Source: Candidatus Peribacteraceae bacterium
GTDB taxonomy: Bacteria; Patescibacteriota; Gracilibacteria; Peribacterales; Peribacteraceae
DNA length: 64,000 bases
Reading direction: 5' to 3'
NCBI GenBank assembly: GCA_028718905.1
Contig: JAQUKV010000003.1
Span: forward strand, 62,001-126,000
In this document: positions 35,784-45,019 of the stretch, one piece after another
How positions within the stretch are numbered: the first letter of the stretch is position 1
How the letters are laid out: each line of letters opens with the position of its first letter
The notes under the pieces: generated by a model
Database searches by the model: none
What the model was told of the DNA's origin: nothing
What the model saw: the letters and a program-made list of their open reading frames with translations, nothing else
Position numbers and translations under genes: made by a program

Positions 35784-36647
35784 ATGGAGCGCACCGCACA
35801 GAAAGAGTTGCGACTTCCTCGATCGTTCGAGCCGCTGACATCCGATGAGATCAAAACCATCGAACGACGGCGGCGGTTCATTAAATATGCCGCCGGTGTT
35901 GTGGCCCTCAACTGGATCGGACGGATGGGATTTCGGGAGCTCACGACCGCTCTCCCCTCTTCACCCGACTACCCTCAGCCGCGCACGCTCGAGGAGCTTC
36001 AGTTCATCGTCCGGCGCGAGATGAACGTGCCCATTGGCGAACCGATTGTACCCTCGCAGGAATGGGATGGACCCGAAAGCGGTTCGATCACCGACCTCCC
36101 CGCCATGATCGGCAACGGCTTTGGGCGGGCGAACGATGCCGGCTTCGCGAACATTCCCGGCCACGCCCGCGAGTTCTTCACGTACTACGGCGAGGATCGA
36201 TTGCCTGACCCTTCGCGGATCCGTTGCAACAACCATGCCTACGGCGCCTGCCGGTCGTTCTCGCAGTACGGCATGCCCATGCACCTGCTGGCCATCGCGC
36301 CGCCCCTGAGGCATCTGCTGGATGTCGATTGGCACGTCATGGCAGTCTGCCCGCTCCACAGCCGCAGTGACGATGCACGCGCACACTTGGTCTTCGACAA
36401 CGGAACAGCGCTCCTCTGGCGCCACGGAGGACTCGCCTCATTCGTGGCATGGTCCGAGCGCAACGTGCCAATGGAGGAACGCCGCCGCATCCCTTCGTAC
36501 GGCATCGCGCGCTACCGCGAGCCGAAACATCCTTCCACACACCGCCTGCTCATGCACCTCGCCCACGCCGTGGAGGAGCGTGGAATGCAGGTACTGGAAC
36601 TTCAGGCCCTCACGCCTGCCGGACACGAAAGCGGCGTGATCGTGTAG
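35784..36647 (+). CDS. Membrane-anchored orphan with possible transglutaminase/papain-like Cys-His-Asp arrangement
   Basis: N-terminal TM; NNHAYGACRSFSQYGMPMHLL...DWHVMAVCPL...AHLVFDNGTALLW. Confidence 0.5.
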   Translation: MERTAQKELRLPRSFEPLTSDEIKTIERRRRFIKYAAGVVALNWIGRMGFRELTTALPSSPDYPQPRTLEELQFIVRREMNVPIGEPIVPSQEWDGPESGSITDLPAMIGNGFGRANDAGFANIPGHAREFFTYYGEDRLPDPSRIRCNNHAYGACRSFSQYGMPMHLLAIAPPLRHLLDVDWHVMAVCPLHSRSDDARAHLVFDNGTALLWRHGGLASFVAWSERNVPMEERRRIPSYGIARYREPKHPSTHRLLMHLAHAVEERGMQVLELQALTPAGHESGVIV

Positions 36648-37002
36648 CAACAGCAAAGAACGGGCTACTGTCGTTTCGGTTGACAACGACAAAAACACCC
36701 CTAAGATGCCCCCATCATGCACCATTCGACTCGCGCATCCGGCGCTCGCTCATGGTCTCGCTGCTCCGCAGCTCGATCAGAGTGCTGTGAGTCGAGTTTT
36801 TCAATCGAGAAGAGTCTTCTTCTGCTCGGCCTTCTCCTCCCTGCCCTGAGCCTTGGTCTTGGGCTCCTTACGGCGGAAGGCAGGTTGCGTGCGTGAGAAA
36901 ATCTGAAATACAGCACGAGCCTCCCTTCCGAGCGAGGCCCGGCGTTTGCGAACGCCGAGTCGAGGCAAGGTTTTTTGTATTTGCATTTTCTCTCATCACA
37001 CC

Positions 37003-38661
37003 ATGGAAACCCCCGCAAGCACAGAACGTCCCGTCATCGTCTTCGATACGACTCTCCGCGACGGCGAGCAGTCGCCTGGCTGCGCCATGAATCTGCCGGA
37101 AAAAATGGAAGTTGCGTATGCGCTCGACGCGCTCGGCGTCGACGTCATCGAGGCTGGGTTCCCCATTGCCTCGCCGGGTGATCATCAGGCAGTGACGGAA
37201 GTTGCAAAATCCGTTCGCCGTCCGATCATCTGCGGGCTCGCACGCTGCAGAGACAAAGATATCGACCGGGCGTGGGACGCCCTGCAGCACGCCGAACGTC
37301 CACGTATCCACGTCTTTCTCGCCACCAGCGCCATTCACCGTGAGCACAAGCTCAAGAAGAGCAAAGAAGAAATCCTTTCGCAGGGGGTTGCCGGGGTAAA
37401 GAGAGCCCGAAACCTCTGCCCCGATGTGGAATACTCCCCCGAAGACGCCTCCCGCACCGAAATCGATTTCCTATGCCAGATGGTCGAACAGGCCATCGCG
37501 GCGGGAGCGACCACCGTGAATATCCCGGATACCGTGGGTTACGCCACCCCGGAGCATATGGCATGGGTGGTCCGGGAACTTCGCAACCGCGTCTCGAACA
37601 TCGACCGCGCCGTGCTCAGCGTGCACTGTCACAATGACCTTGGTCTGGCGACCGCAAACAGCCTCGCATCCGTCCAGGCCGGAGCGGGACAGGTGGAGTG
37701 CACGATAAACGGCATCGGAGAGCGCGCGGGCAACGCCCCGCTCGAAGAAGTGGTCACGGCCCTGCGCATCCACGGGCAGCAGTACCGGACATGGACACGC
37801 ATCAAATCCGAGCTCCTCGTTCCGACAAGTCAGATCGTCGCGCAGTACTCGAACCCCCCCCAGCGGCACAAACCGATTGTGGGCAGGAATGCGTTCGCAC
37901 ACAGCGCGGGCATCCATCAGGACGGCATGGGAAAAAACAATGATACCTACCAGATCATGACCCCGGAGAGCGTGGGATGGGACGACTACACGCTCCCCAT
38001 CACCAAGCATTCCGGAAAAAGCGGGATTGAAGCGCACCTGCGCGCCGCACAGATTGCGATCGATCCGACTGACTTGGATCCGTTCACCACCCGCCTGAAA
38101 GCCTTTGCGGAGGACCGCGAGCAGTGCCCCTCGAAAGAAGTGGACGATAACCACCTGATCGCCCTTCTGGCCGATCACGTGATGCAACACACCGGCGGGC
38201 CATTCATCCCCGGCACGGTGGACCGTCCGGATGAGAGAAGGGAGGGAAGAAAGTATGTGCAATTTCATACGAGCACCGGCAAAGCAGTCGACGGCATGGC
38301 CGAGAATGAAATCGAAGGAGCCATCAATGGATTCGTCTGCGGGCTCAAAGTCGTGTGGAAGGAGCTGACGGGTGAGGACATCGAAGTGGAGGAGCCGGGC
38401 ATCGAGTCGCACTCGAAAGGAGGGCAGCGCGGTTCCGACGTCCCGCTCGTTGCGACCATCAAGCTCCGCTCAAACGGTCTCTCGGTGATCGGAACCGGGG
38501 AGCACGTCGACTCGGAGAAGGCAGGCATCTTCGCCGTTCAGAATGCGGTGAACCGGCTCTGGGCGCTGCGCAAATACCAGCACTCGCTCGGCACTGTCGG
38601 CCGCAGCGGGGAAGCGGCGGATACGACACCTACCGCCGACCGCGGACAGGGAGTAAAGTAG
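37003..38661 (+). CDS. leuA: 2-isopropylmalate synthase
   Basis: FDTTLRDGEQSPGCAMN, VSVHCHNDLGLATANSL (as VLSVHCHNDLG), GIGERAGNAPLEEVV, HSAGIHQDG. Confidence 0.94.
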   Translation: METPASTERPVIVFDTTLRDGEQSPGCAMNLPEKMEVAYALDALGVDVIEAGFPIASPGDHQAVTEVAKSVRRPIICGLARCRDKDIDRAWDALQHAERPRIHVFLATSAIHREHKLKKSKEEILSQGVAGVKRARNLCPDVEYSPEDASRTEIDFLCQMVEQAIAAGATTVNIPDTVGYATPEHMAWVVRELRNRVSNIDRAVLSVHCHNDLGLATANSLASVQAGAGQVECTINGIGERAGNAPLEEVVTALRIHGQQYRTWTRIKSELLVPTSQIVAQYSNPPQRHKPIVGRNAFAHSAGIHQDGMGKNNDTYQIMTPESVGWDDYTLPITKHSGKSGIEAHLRAAQIAIDPTDLDPFTTRLKAFAEDREQCPSKEVDDNHLIALLADHVMQHTGGPFIPGTVDRPDERREGRKYVQFHTSTGKAVDGMAENEIEGAINGFVCGLKVVWKELTGEDIEVEEPGIESHSKGGQRGSDVPLVATIKLRSNGLSVIGTGEHVDSEKAGIFAVQNAVNRLWALRKYQHSLGTVGRSGEAADTTPTADRGQGVK

Positions 38662-38687
38662 ACCGCAAATCTTCCCCTTTCTCTCCC

Positions 38688-38996
38688 ATGCTCGGTCCGA
38701 TCTTCGGTTTGACCCTCCTCACGGGTTTCGTCTTCATCATCATCTGGGCTGCTCGTTTCGCCACGAAGCACCAGCTGATCTCCGCGCTGTCGTGGTTCCT
38801 CGCCATCGGCATCATCGGCACGCTGCTCAGCGCAACCCTGAGCGGTTTTGCCGTCCGCCACTTCAGCAACCTGCGCCCCGGACCGGGGAACGTCTTCATG
38901 ATGGGCGGAGGATTCCGTGATGTGGACGATGCGGATGGGTGGTTCGGCCGCCCACGCGCCTCCAGCTCCGCTATTTCCGTTCAACTCAAGAAGTAA
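38688..38996 (+). CDS. Small membrane protein, unknown
   Basis: two TMs; CU-rich leader. Confidence 0.5.
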   Translation: MLGPIFGLTLLTGFVFIIIWAARFATKHQLISALSWFLAIGIIGTLLSATLSGFAVRHFSNLRPGPGNVFMMGGGFRDVDDADGWFGRPRASSSAISVQLKK

Positions 38997-39060
38997 AGCA
39001 TTGGTCGCCACGTCACGCCGCAAAAATGATGCAGAGCGGTCAGCCGTGTATAATGCGTGC

Positions 39061-40050
39061 ATGGCCAAAATCACCTTTCTGGAAGTGGATCCGGAAGACG
39101 CGGCTCTGATAAAGAGCATTTATCCCGACGCGCTTATCCTCAAAGAAAACCTGGCAGGGAAAGGCGTTGCGGACCGGTGCGCCGATGCGGAAATCCTCTG
39201 CTGCTTCATCTACTCCAAGATCACAAAAGCGGAACTCGACAGACTGCCGAAGCTGAAACTGCTCATCACACGCTCCGTCGGTTTCGATCACATCGATCTC
39301 ACTGCCTGCAGGGAACGTACGATCGTCGTCTGCCACGTGCCGGACTACGGATCGCACGTGATTGCGGAACTCGTCTTTGCGCTGCTTCTGTCGACCATGC
39401 GCCACATCACCGAAGGTGAGAAACGCGTGGAGGGCGGCACCTTCGACTATCATGGATTGAAAGGAATGACCCTGCGCGGCAAGACACTCGGCATCGTGGG
39501 TACCGGCAAGATCGGCCGCAGGGTCGCACAGGTGGCGCACGGGTTCGGCATGAAGATCGTCGCGTTCGACAAGTGCCGCACGCTGGAACTGACCGATTTG
39601 CTGGATGTGGAATATGTGTCGTTCGAGGATCTGCTCGCCCGCAGCGATATCGTGACCCTCCATCTGCCCGCCATCCCCGAGGCGGAACATATGATCAATG
39701 ACGCCGCGATCGCCCGCATGAAAAACGGTGTGATTCTGGTCAATACCGCGCGCGGGTCCATCATCGATTCCAAGGCGCTCCTGCGGGGCCTCAAGAGCGG
39801 CAAGATCCGCTACGCACTCTTGGACGTGCTGGAGCACGAGAAGAACTTTGCGGAGAACAAAGAGCTCATCGAACATCCCAATGTGGTGACCACCCCCCAC
39901 ATCGGGTTCTATGCCGACGTGAGCGTGACAAGCATGTACACCGACTGCTTCGAATCGATCCGGCAGTGGCAGGCCGGTCAGACGCCCGAACACGTGATCC
40001 ATCCGACGACCAAAGTGTGCGATCTGCCGGGGATCAAACGAGCTGGTTAG
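39061..40050 (+). CDS. D-isomer-specific 2-hydroxyacid dehydrogenase
   Basis: GKTLGIVGTGKIGRRVAQ, VNTARGSIIDSKALLRGL, TPHIGFYAD. Confidence 0.93.
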   Translation: MAKITFLEVDPEDAALIKSIYPDALILKENLAGKGVADRCADAEILCCFIYSKITKAELDRLPKLKLLITRSVGFDHIDLTACRERTIVVCHVPDYGSHVIAELVFALLLSTMRHITEGEKRVEGGTFDYHGLKGMTLRGKTLGIVGTGKIGRRVAQVAHGFGMKIVAFDKCRTLELTDLLDVEYVSFEDLLARSDIVTLHLPAIPEAEHMINDAAIARMKNGVILVNTARGSIIDSKALLRGLKSGKIRYALLDVLEHEKNFAENKELIEHPNVVTTPHIGFYADVSVTSMYTDCFESIRQWQAGQTPEHVIHPTTKVCDLPGIKRAG

Positions 40051-40184
40051 CTGGTTAGCTGATTAGCTGATTAGCTGGTTAGCTTTTTAGCTTTCAAATG
40101 GAAGAGAAAGACCCATACACCAGAAGGGCATCTCAAGCGAAACCGAAGAAGCTAAGCAGCTACAACCTAATAAGCTAAACCATC
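40040..40184. repeat. TTAGCT-arm intergenic element, copy 3
   Basis: GAGCTGGTTAGCTGGTTAGCTGATTAGCTGATTAGCTGGTTAGCT...AGAAAGACCCATACACCAGAAGGGCATCTCAAGCGAAACCGAAGAAGCTAAGCAGCTACAACCTAATAAGCT. Confidence 0.9.
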
Positions 40185-40316
40185 CTTTCCTTTTGACAAT
40201 GCCAAGCACACCTTGTAGAGTACAAGGGCAAAGTCCTTCGTACAGACGCTATCGGTACCAACGAGAAACCTGGAAGAAGGAACAGCGCATTTACTTCCTT
40301 CTTTCCATTTCTCTGT

Positions 40317-40589
40317 ATGGCAGATCAGCAGATCACCTGCCGCGACTGCGGTGCCGCATTCACGTTCACCGAGGGTGAACAGGAGTTCTACGCTTCACGC
40401 AACCTGAACGCGCCCCAGCGCTGCAAGGATTGCCGCAACAAGCGCAAGGACGAGCGGAACCAAAAGTTCGACGCTGTGTGCGCCCAGTGCGGCGCCCAGT
40501 GCCAGGTGCCGTTCAAGCCGAAGCCGGAGTCAGAAGGAGGCCGTCCCGTGCTCTGCACGGCGTGCTTCCGGGCTTCGAAGGCAGCGTAA
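40317..40589 (+). CDS. CxxC-x17-CxxC zinc-ribbon protein
   Basis: ITCRDCGAAFTFTEGEQEFYASRNLNAPQRCKDCR plus second Cys set. Confidence 0.85.
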   Translation: MADQQITCRDCGAAFTFTEGEQEFYASRNLNAPQRCKDCRNKRKDERNQKFDAVCAQCGAQCQVPFKPKPESEGGRPVLCTACFRASKAA

Positions 40590-40609
40590 GCTTCCCTTTC
40601 GACTGTAAG

Positions 40610-40637
40610 AGAGCCCCGCTCATGCGGGGTTCTTTTT
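40610..40637 (+). terminator. Intrinsic terminator
   Basis: AGAGCCCCGC-TCAT-GCGGGGTTCT-TTTTT. Confidence 0.93.
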
Positions 40638-40695
40638 TGGCTGAATGAAGCCAGAAATTGCATTTTTCTCCGTTGATTGTGTTACGATCTTTTCG

Positions 40696-42303
40696 ATGGA
40701 AGACCTCTCACTGGATGCGGTGGCGGATGATGCGGCGGACGATTTTCCCGTCGGATGGACGGGTGATCGAACATACGACGAACCGGCTGCAGATGCCTTC
40801 GGAGACAACGGCGACGGGGAGAGCGATCCTGATGCGTTGCAGGATGGCGAAGACGAGAGCCTCCCGGACGATCACACCGACGATTATGTGGACGACGATG
40901 TGAGGATCTACCTCGCGCAAATGGGGGAATTCCCGCTGCTCACCCGCGAACAGGAAATTGCCCTGGCCAAGCGGGTCGAACGGGCGAAGAAGCACATGCG
41001 TCGCGAAATGCTCTTGAGCAGTTTCATCCAGCAATCGGCCTGCCGCACGCTTCAGGGCGTGCTGGATGGCAAACGCATTGATAAAGCAATTGATCTTCCT
41101 TCCACGGACACCGGAGCAAAAACGCGTTCACGCCGCATTATTCCCATCCATCTCGAAACACTGCAGAAGATCCTTTCGGCACAGCAGCAAAATTGCGATG
41201 TCGCGCTGCACCCGCAGGGCGATCCCGAGAAGCAGATTGAAGCCTGGCGGCATCTGGGGCAGAGACGACTGCACGCTGCAAAACTTCTGGAAGAGTGCGC
41301 TATCCGGCAGAATCATCTGGACGTTCCGTTCTGCAAACTGAAAACACACAGTGAGCGGGTGGATACGCTCCTTCCGATGCTGCAGGATCTCGAAGGAAGA
41401 ATCGGCGCGCTGCGTCGCTCCCGTTCCCCCGAGAAACAGGAAACCGCGGAGCAGCTGCAAAGACAGCACAAAGAGCTCCTGCTTGAGAAACGGAGGATCC
41501 TCAGCTTCGTTCTGGAAACCCCGATGAGCCTGAGGAATCGTGTGGCCCGCATCACGCACTGGCGACAGGAACATGACGCAGCCAAGCAGGAACTCACCAA
41601 AAAGAATTTGCGCCTCGTCGTCTGCATCGCCAAACGCTACCGCAATCGCGGCCTCTCGTTCCTCGATCTGATTCAGGAAGGCAATACCGGTCTCATGCGG
41701 GCGATCGACAAGTTTCAGTGGCAACGCGGGTTCAAGTTCAGCACGTACGCCACGTGGTGGATCAGACAGGCCATCACGCGTGCCATCGCCGATCAGGGCC
41801 GCACCATCCGCGTGCCGGTGCACATGCTCGAAACGATGGGGAAAGTACGCAACGGAAGCCGCAAACTCCTGCAGGAACTGGGCCACGAACCGACGATCGA
41901 AGAGACCACAGAGCATACCGGCCTCTCGGAAAATGAAACCGCTCATGTCCTTCGAATGAGCAGAGTACCGGGCTCGCTCGACTACCCCTGCGGGCCAGAT
42001 GGAAACGGGGCGTACGCGGACTTTCTCGATGACCAGCACACGGAGGATGCGGGACAACTGGTGGACAACGAGGCGCTCAGGGAACGCATACACCAAGTGC
42101 TCCAGTCGCTCACCTACCGGGAACGCGAGGCCATCCGGTTACGCTACGGGCTCAGCGACGGCTACGGCTTGACCTTGGAAGAGGTCGGAAAGATTTTCAA
42201 CGTCACGCGAGAGCGCGTCCGCCAGATCGAAGCCAAAGCAGTCAGAAAGCTGCAGGAGCCCTGGAACAGCAAGGAGCTTGCAGGATTCTTGTCTTCAAAA
42301 TAA
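40696..42303 (+). CDS. rpoD: RNA polymerase sigma-70 factor (RpoD/SigA type)
   Basis: [83 protein letters not shown]. Confidence 0.96.
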   Translation: MEDLSLDAVADDAADDFPVGWTGDRTYDEPAADAFGDNGDGESDPDALQDGEDESLPDDHTDDYVDDDVRIYLAQMGEFPLLTREQEIALAKRVERAKKHMRREMLLSSFIQQSACRTLQGVLDGKRIDKAIDLPSTDTGAKTRSRRIIPIHLETLQKILSAQQQNCDVALHPQGDPEKQIEAWRHLGQRRLHAAKLLEECAIRQNHLDVPFCKLKTHSERVDTLLPMLQDLEGRIGALRRSRSPEKQETAEQLQRQHKELLLEKRRILSFVLETPMSLRNRVARITHWRQEHDAAKQELTKKNLRLVVCIAKRYRNRGLSFLDLIQEGNTGLMRAIDKFQWQRGFKFSTYATWWIRQAITRAIADQGRTIRVPVHMLETMGKVRNGSRKLLQELGHEPTIEETTEHTGLSENETAHVLRMSRVPGSLDYPCGPDGNGAYADFLDDQHTEDAGQLVDNEALRERIHQVLQSLTYREREAIRLRYGLSDGYGLTLEEVGKIFNVTRERVRQIEAKAVRKLQEPWNSKELAGFLSSK

Positions 42304-42348
42304 ACCACTTCACATTCACGGAACCCGTGGTAGGATGACCGCCTTTCG

Positions 42349-42861
42349 ATGTCCCGATTGACCACCCGCATCGCGCTCCTGCTCACACTTGCGCCTCTCG
42401 CTTCGCCGGCGCTGGCCGCCGATCCGCCGATGCGACTCCCCTTTACCGAGCAACAGAAGGAACGCATTCTCAAACCCTGCCTGTCCGTTCCCGCCAACAA
42501 CCGTCCGCGGTGCGAGGCACGGGCCATGCGGAATGCCGAGCTGGAGTGGAGCCGCGCCTTCCCCGGCGATGCGTACGCGGTCTACGACTGGATGGACCTC
42601 GGCGGCAATCACCTGCGCGCGCGCCTGCAGAATGAACGGAGCACGGCTTTTCAGGAATACTGGAGCGAAAATCGCACCACCTTCAGCAATTTCAAACCCA
42701 CGGAAGACATCAATACCACCCGCCTCCCCTACGTGAACCGAATCCGCGAGAGCCGTCTGGATTGCATGTACGTCCCGCACGGCCGCCCGCGGGCGCTGTG
42801 CTTCGACCAACAGATAGACACGTCGCAGAAGATGATGCGCCCCCTCCATAATAGGGAGTAG
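42349..42861 (+). CDS. Secreted hypothetical protein
   Basis: signal peptide MSRLTTRIALLLTLAPLASPALA. Confidence 0.6.
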   Translation: MSRLTTRIALLLTLAPLASPALAADPPMRLPFTEQQKERILKPCLSVPANNRPRCEARAMRNAELEWSRAFPGDAYAVYDWMDLGGNHLRARLQNERSTAFQEYWSENRTTFSNFKPTEDINTTRLPYVNRIRESRLDCMYVPHGRPRALCFDQQIDTSQKMMRPLHNRE

Positions 42862-42871
42862 AAGAAGACTT

Positions 42872-42894
42872 GCCCTGATCCTAGGGGGGAGGTA
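42872..42894 (+). promoter_or_regulatory. Candidate CsoR-like operator 1
   Basis: GCCCTGATCCTAGGGGGGAGGTA (rc TACCTCCCCCCTAGGATCAGGGC), adjoins TATGAT -10. Confidence 0.5.
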
Positions 42895-42904
42895 TGATGA
42901 AGAC

Positions 42905-43099
42905 ATGCAAAATCCGGAAAAGATTTTTTGGGGTTTCGTCGGTCTCTCGGTTCTTTCCCTTATTTTTGCCCCGTCCTTCCTCGGTAACCGAACGGCTGCT
43001 CAGGCGACTGCACCGTCTGCGATTGAGCAGCAGGCACTCCCTTCAGGTTCTTGCCATACCGGAGGAGGCGGTTGTGGCTGTGGAGGCGGTGCCTTATAA
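42905..43099 (+). CDS. Small Cys/Gly-rich membrane-anchored protein
   Basis: TM then CHTGGGGCGCGGG. Confidence 0.55.
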   Translation: MQNPEKIFWGFVGLSVLSLIFAPSFLGNRTAAQATAPSAIEQQALPSGSCHTGGGGCGCGGGAL

Positions 43100-43145
43100 C
43101 CTTGAAGTTCCCTCCCCGATCCACTATCATCCAGCACTCGTGCGC

Positions 43146-43526
43146 ATGTTTCTCCTCGTTGCTGTCGGCCTGCAAACCTTCTTTGGTACAGGATGCTGGA
43201 CCAACGTCGTCCTCGCCCATGAGACACCTGCTGATGTCATGAGCAAAGCTCCTGAACATGATCCTCACAAAGAGTGTGCACGAAAAGACGCACAAACGTC
43301 GCGCGACGAAGACGAAGGTGATCTGCCCTGCCTCGGCCACTGCCTTTCGGAGGCCACACAACGGGCGGCGACTGACGCCTCTGTTCAGATACCGACCATT
43401 GCCACACTCACATTGGACTGCGACCCACAATCCCCCATGCCGACAACGGAGCAGCTCTACGATGCCTCCGTTTTACCCTGTTCTCTTTCCCCGCCATCGA
43501 CTGAAACGGTCGTCCTGCGACAGTAG
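43146..43526 (+). CDS. Small exported His/Cys-containing protein in the copper island
   Basis: MFLLVAVGLQTFFGTGCWTNVVLAHETPADVMSKAPEHDPHKECAR. Confidence 0.45.
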   Translation: MFLLVAVGLQTFFGTGCWTNVVLAHETPADVMSKAPEHDPHKECARKDAQTSRDEDEGDLPCLGHCLSEATQRAATDASVQIPTIATLTLDCDPQSPMPTTEQLYDASVLPCSLSPPSTETVVLRQ

Positions 43527-43583
43527 AAAGGAGGAAGGCGCACGGTGTGCGCATGTTTCAATTTTTCTTCCCCCTTTTTTCCA

Positions 43584-44996
43584 ATGTCTGTCCCCTCAGA
43601 GAAACGGCAAGTGGTTCTGCACATCGGTGGAATGACCTGCGGCAGTTGCGAACTTCTTCTGGAACGAAAAATCAAAACCGTTCCAGGTGTGACGCATGTC
43701 TCTGTGCAGCATCGCAAAGGCACCGCCACCATCACCGCCTTCTCCCATACCCTTCCTTCCTTCGAAAAGCTTGAAGCCGTGATCCGCGGTGCCGGATATC
43801 GGGTGGTCACAGAGCAGGAGACCCTCACGGTGAAACAAGGCTGCAGTCTCCGGGAGGAGCCGGAAGGACCCGATCAGCAGAAATGGCTGGAGATCGGCGG
43901 CGCACTCATCATCATCTTCGCCATCTACAAGCTCCTGAGCGCCTACGATTTAATCTCCCTGGCACCCTCCACCGCCGGAGCCCTCACCTTCGGCGGAACA
44001 CTCCTCATCGGCGTCGTTGCCGGCATGAGCAGCTGCCTTGCCGTCACCGGAGGACTTCTGCTGGCAATGGCCGCCAAGTACAACGAGCTTCATGGCAGCG
44101 AAACCCCCACCCAGCGCCTCAAGCCGCTCATCCAGTTCAATATCGGCCGCCTGGCCTCGTACTTCGTCCTCGGCGGCGTCGTGGGCCTGCTGGGGCAGTC
44201 GATCACGCTCAGCACACAGATGACAGGCACTATGAGTATTGTCGTGGCGCTGGTCATGCTCTATCTCGCTCTCACGATTTTGAAAATCATCCCGAAAGGG
44301 AGTTTGCCGATTCATCCTCCCAAGGCGTTCTCACACTGGATCGCCGATCTCTCGGAAAATAATCATCCGGCGGCCCCCTTCGCCCTTGGAGCACTCACAT
44401 TTTTCCTGCCCTGCGGATTCACGCAGTCGCTGCAGCTCGTCGCCCTCGCCTCCGGGAGCTTCTGGTCGGGCGGGCTCACGATGTTCACCTTCGCCCTCGG
44501 CACCCTGCCTGCCTTGCTCGGAATCAGCTATATCTCCGCAAACGCCAGAGGAGCGTCTTCGCGCCTCTTCCTGCGGTTTGCCGGAACACTGGTTCTCATT
44601 CTCTCACTCTTTAACCTGAATAATGGACTTGCCATTATCGGGGTTGATGTCCCCCAAACAATCGCCGTCTCGTTCGGCTCCCAGAACGCTCCTGGAGCGA
44701 CGCTTCCTTCCCCAGCCGCCACTGTGCAGAACGGCGCGCAAGAGGTCTCGATGGCCGTTACAGGCTACGGCTACGAACCGAGTGAACTCACGGTCCGTGC
44801 AGGTATTCCCGTACGCTTCCACGTTGACGGTTCCCGGGCAGGAGGCTGCACGCGCGGTTTCGTCATCCCCTCTCTCGGCATTCAGAAAGTTCTCGCCGCG
44901 GGAGACAACGTCTTCGAATTCACGCCGCAAAGCCCCGGCCGCATTCCCTTCAGTTGTTCGATGGGCATGGTCCGCGGTTCCTTCACTGTCATTTGA
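43584..44996 (+). CDS. HMA domain + TauE/SafE(DsbD_2)-like membrane domain + C-terminal cupredoxin-like domain
   Basis: GGMTCGSCELLLERKI; 6+ TMs with VVAGMSSCLAVTGGLLLA; VTGYGYEPSELTVRAGIPVRFHVD...IPFSCSMGMVRGSFTV. Confidence 0.85.
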   Translation: MSVPSEKRQVVLHIGGMTCGSCELLLERKIKTVPGVTHVSVQHRKGTATITAFSHTLPSFEKLEAVIRGAGYRVVTEQETLTVKQGCSLREEPEGPDQQKWLEIGGALIIIFAIYKLLSAYDLISLAPSTAGALTFGGTLLIGVVAGMSSCLAVTGGLLLAMAAKYNELHGSETPTQRLKPLIQFNIGRLASYFVLGGVVGLLGQSITLSTQMTGTMSIVVALVMLYLALTILKIIPKGSLPIHPPKAFSHWIADLSENNHPAAPFALGALTFFLPCGFTQSLQLVALASGSFWSGGLTMFTFALGTLPALLGISYISANARGASSRLFLRFAGTLVLILSLFNLNNGLAIIGVDVPQTIAVSFGSQNAPGATLPSPAATVQNGAQEVSMAVTGYGYEPSELTVRAGIPVRFHVDGSRAGGCTRGFVIPSLGIQKVLAAGDNVFEFTPQSPGRIPFSCSMGMVRGSFTVI

Positions 44997-45019
44997 TACC
45001 TCTGTTTCCCCTCTCTCTT

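Noticed and set aside
36660-37000. Small basic ORF 36801-36986 (-) and nearby hairpins
   Set aside because: Lys-rich C-terminus is suggestive, but there is no supporting start signal or homology that I recognise.
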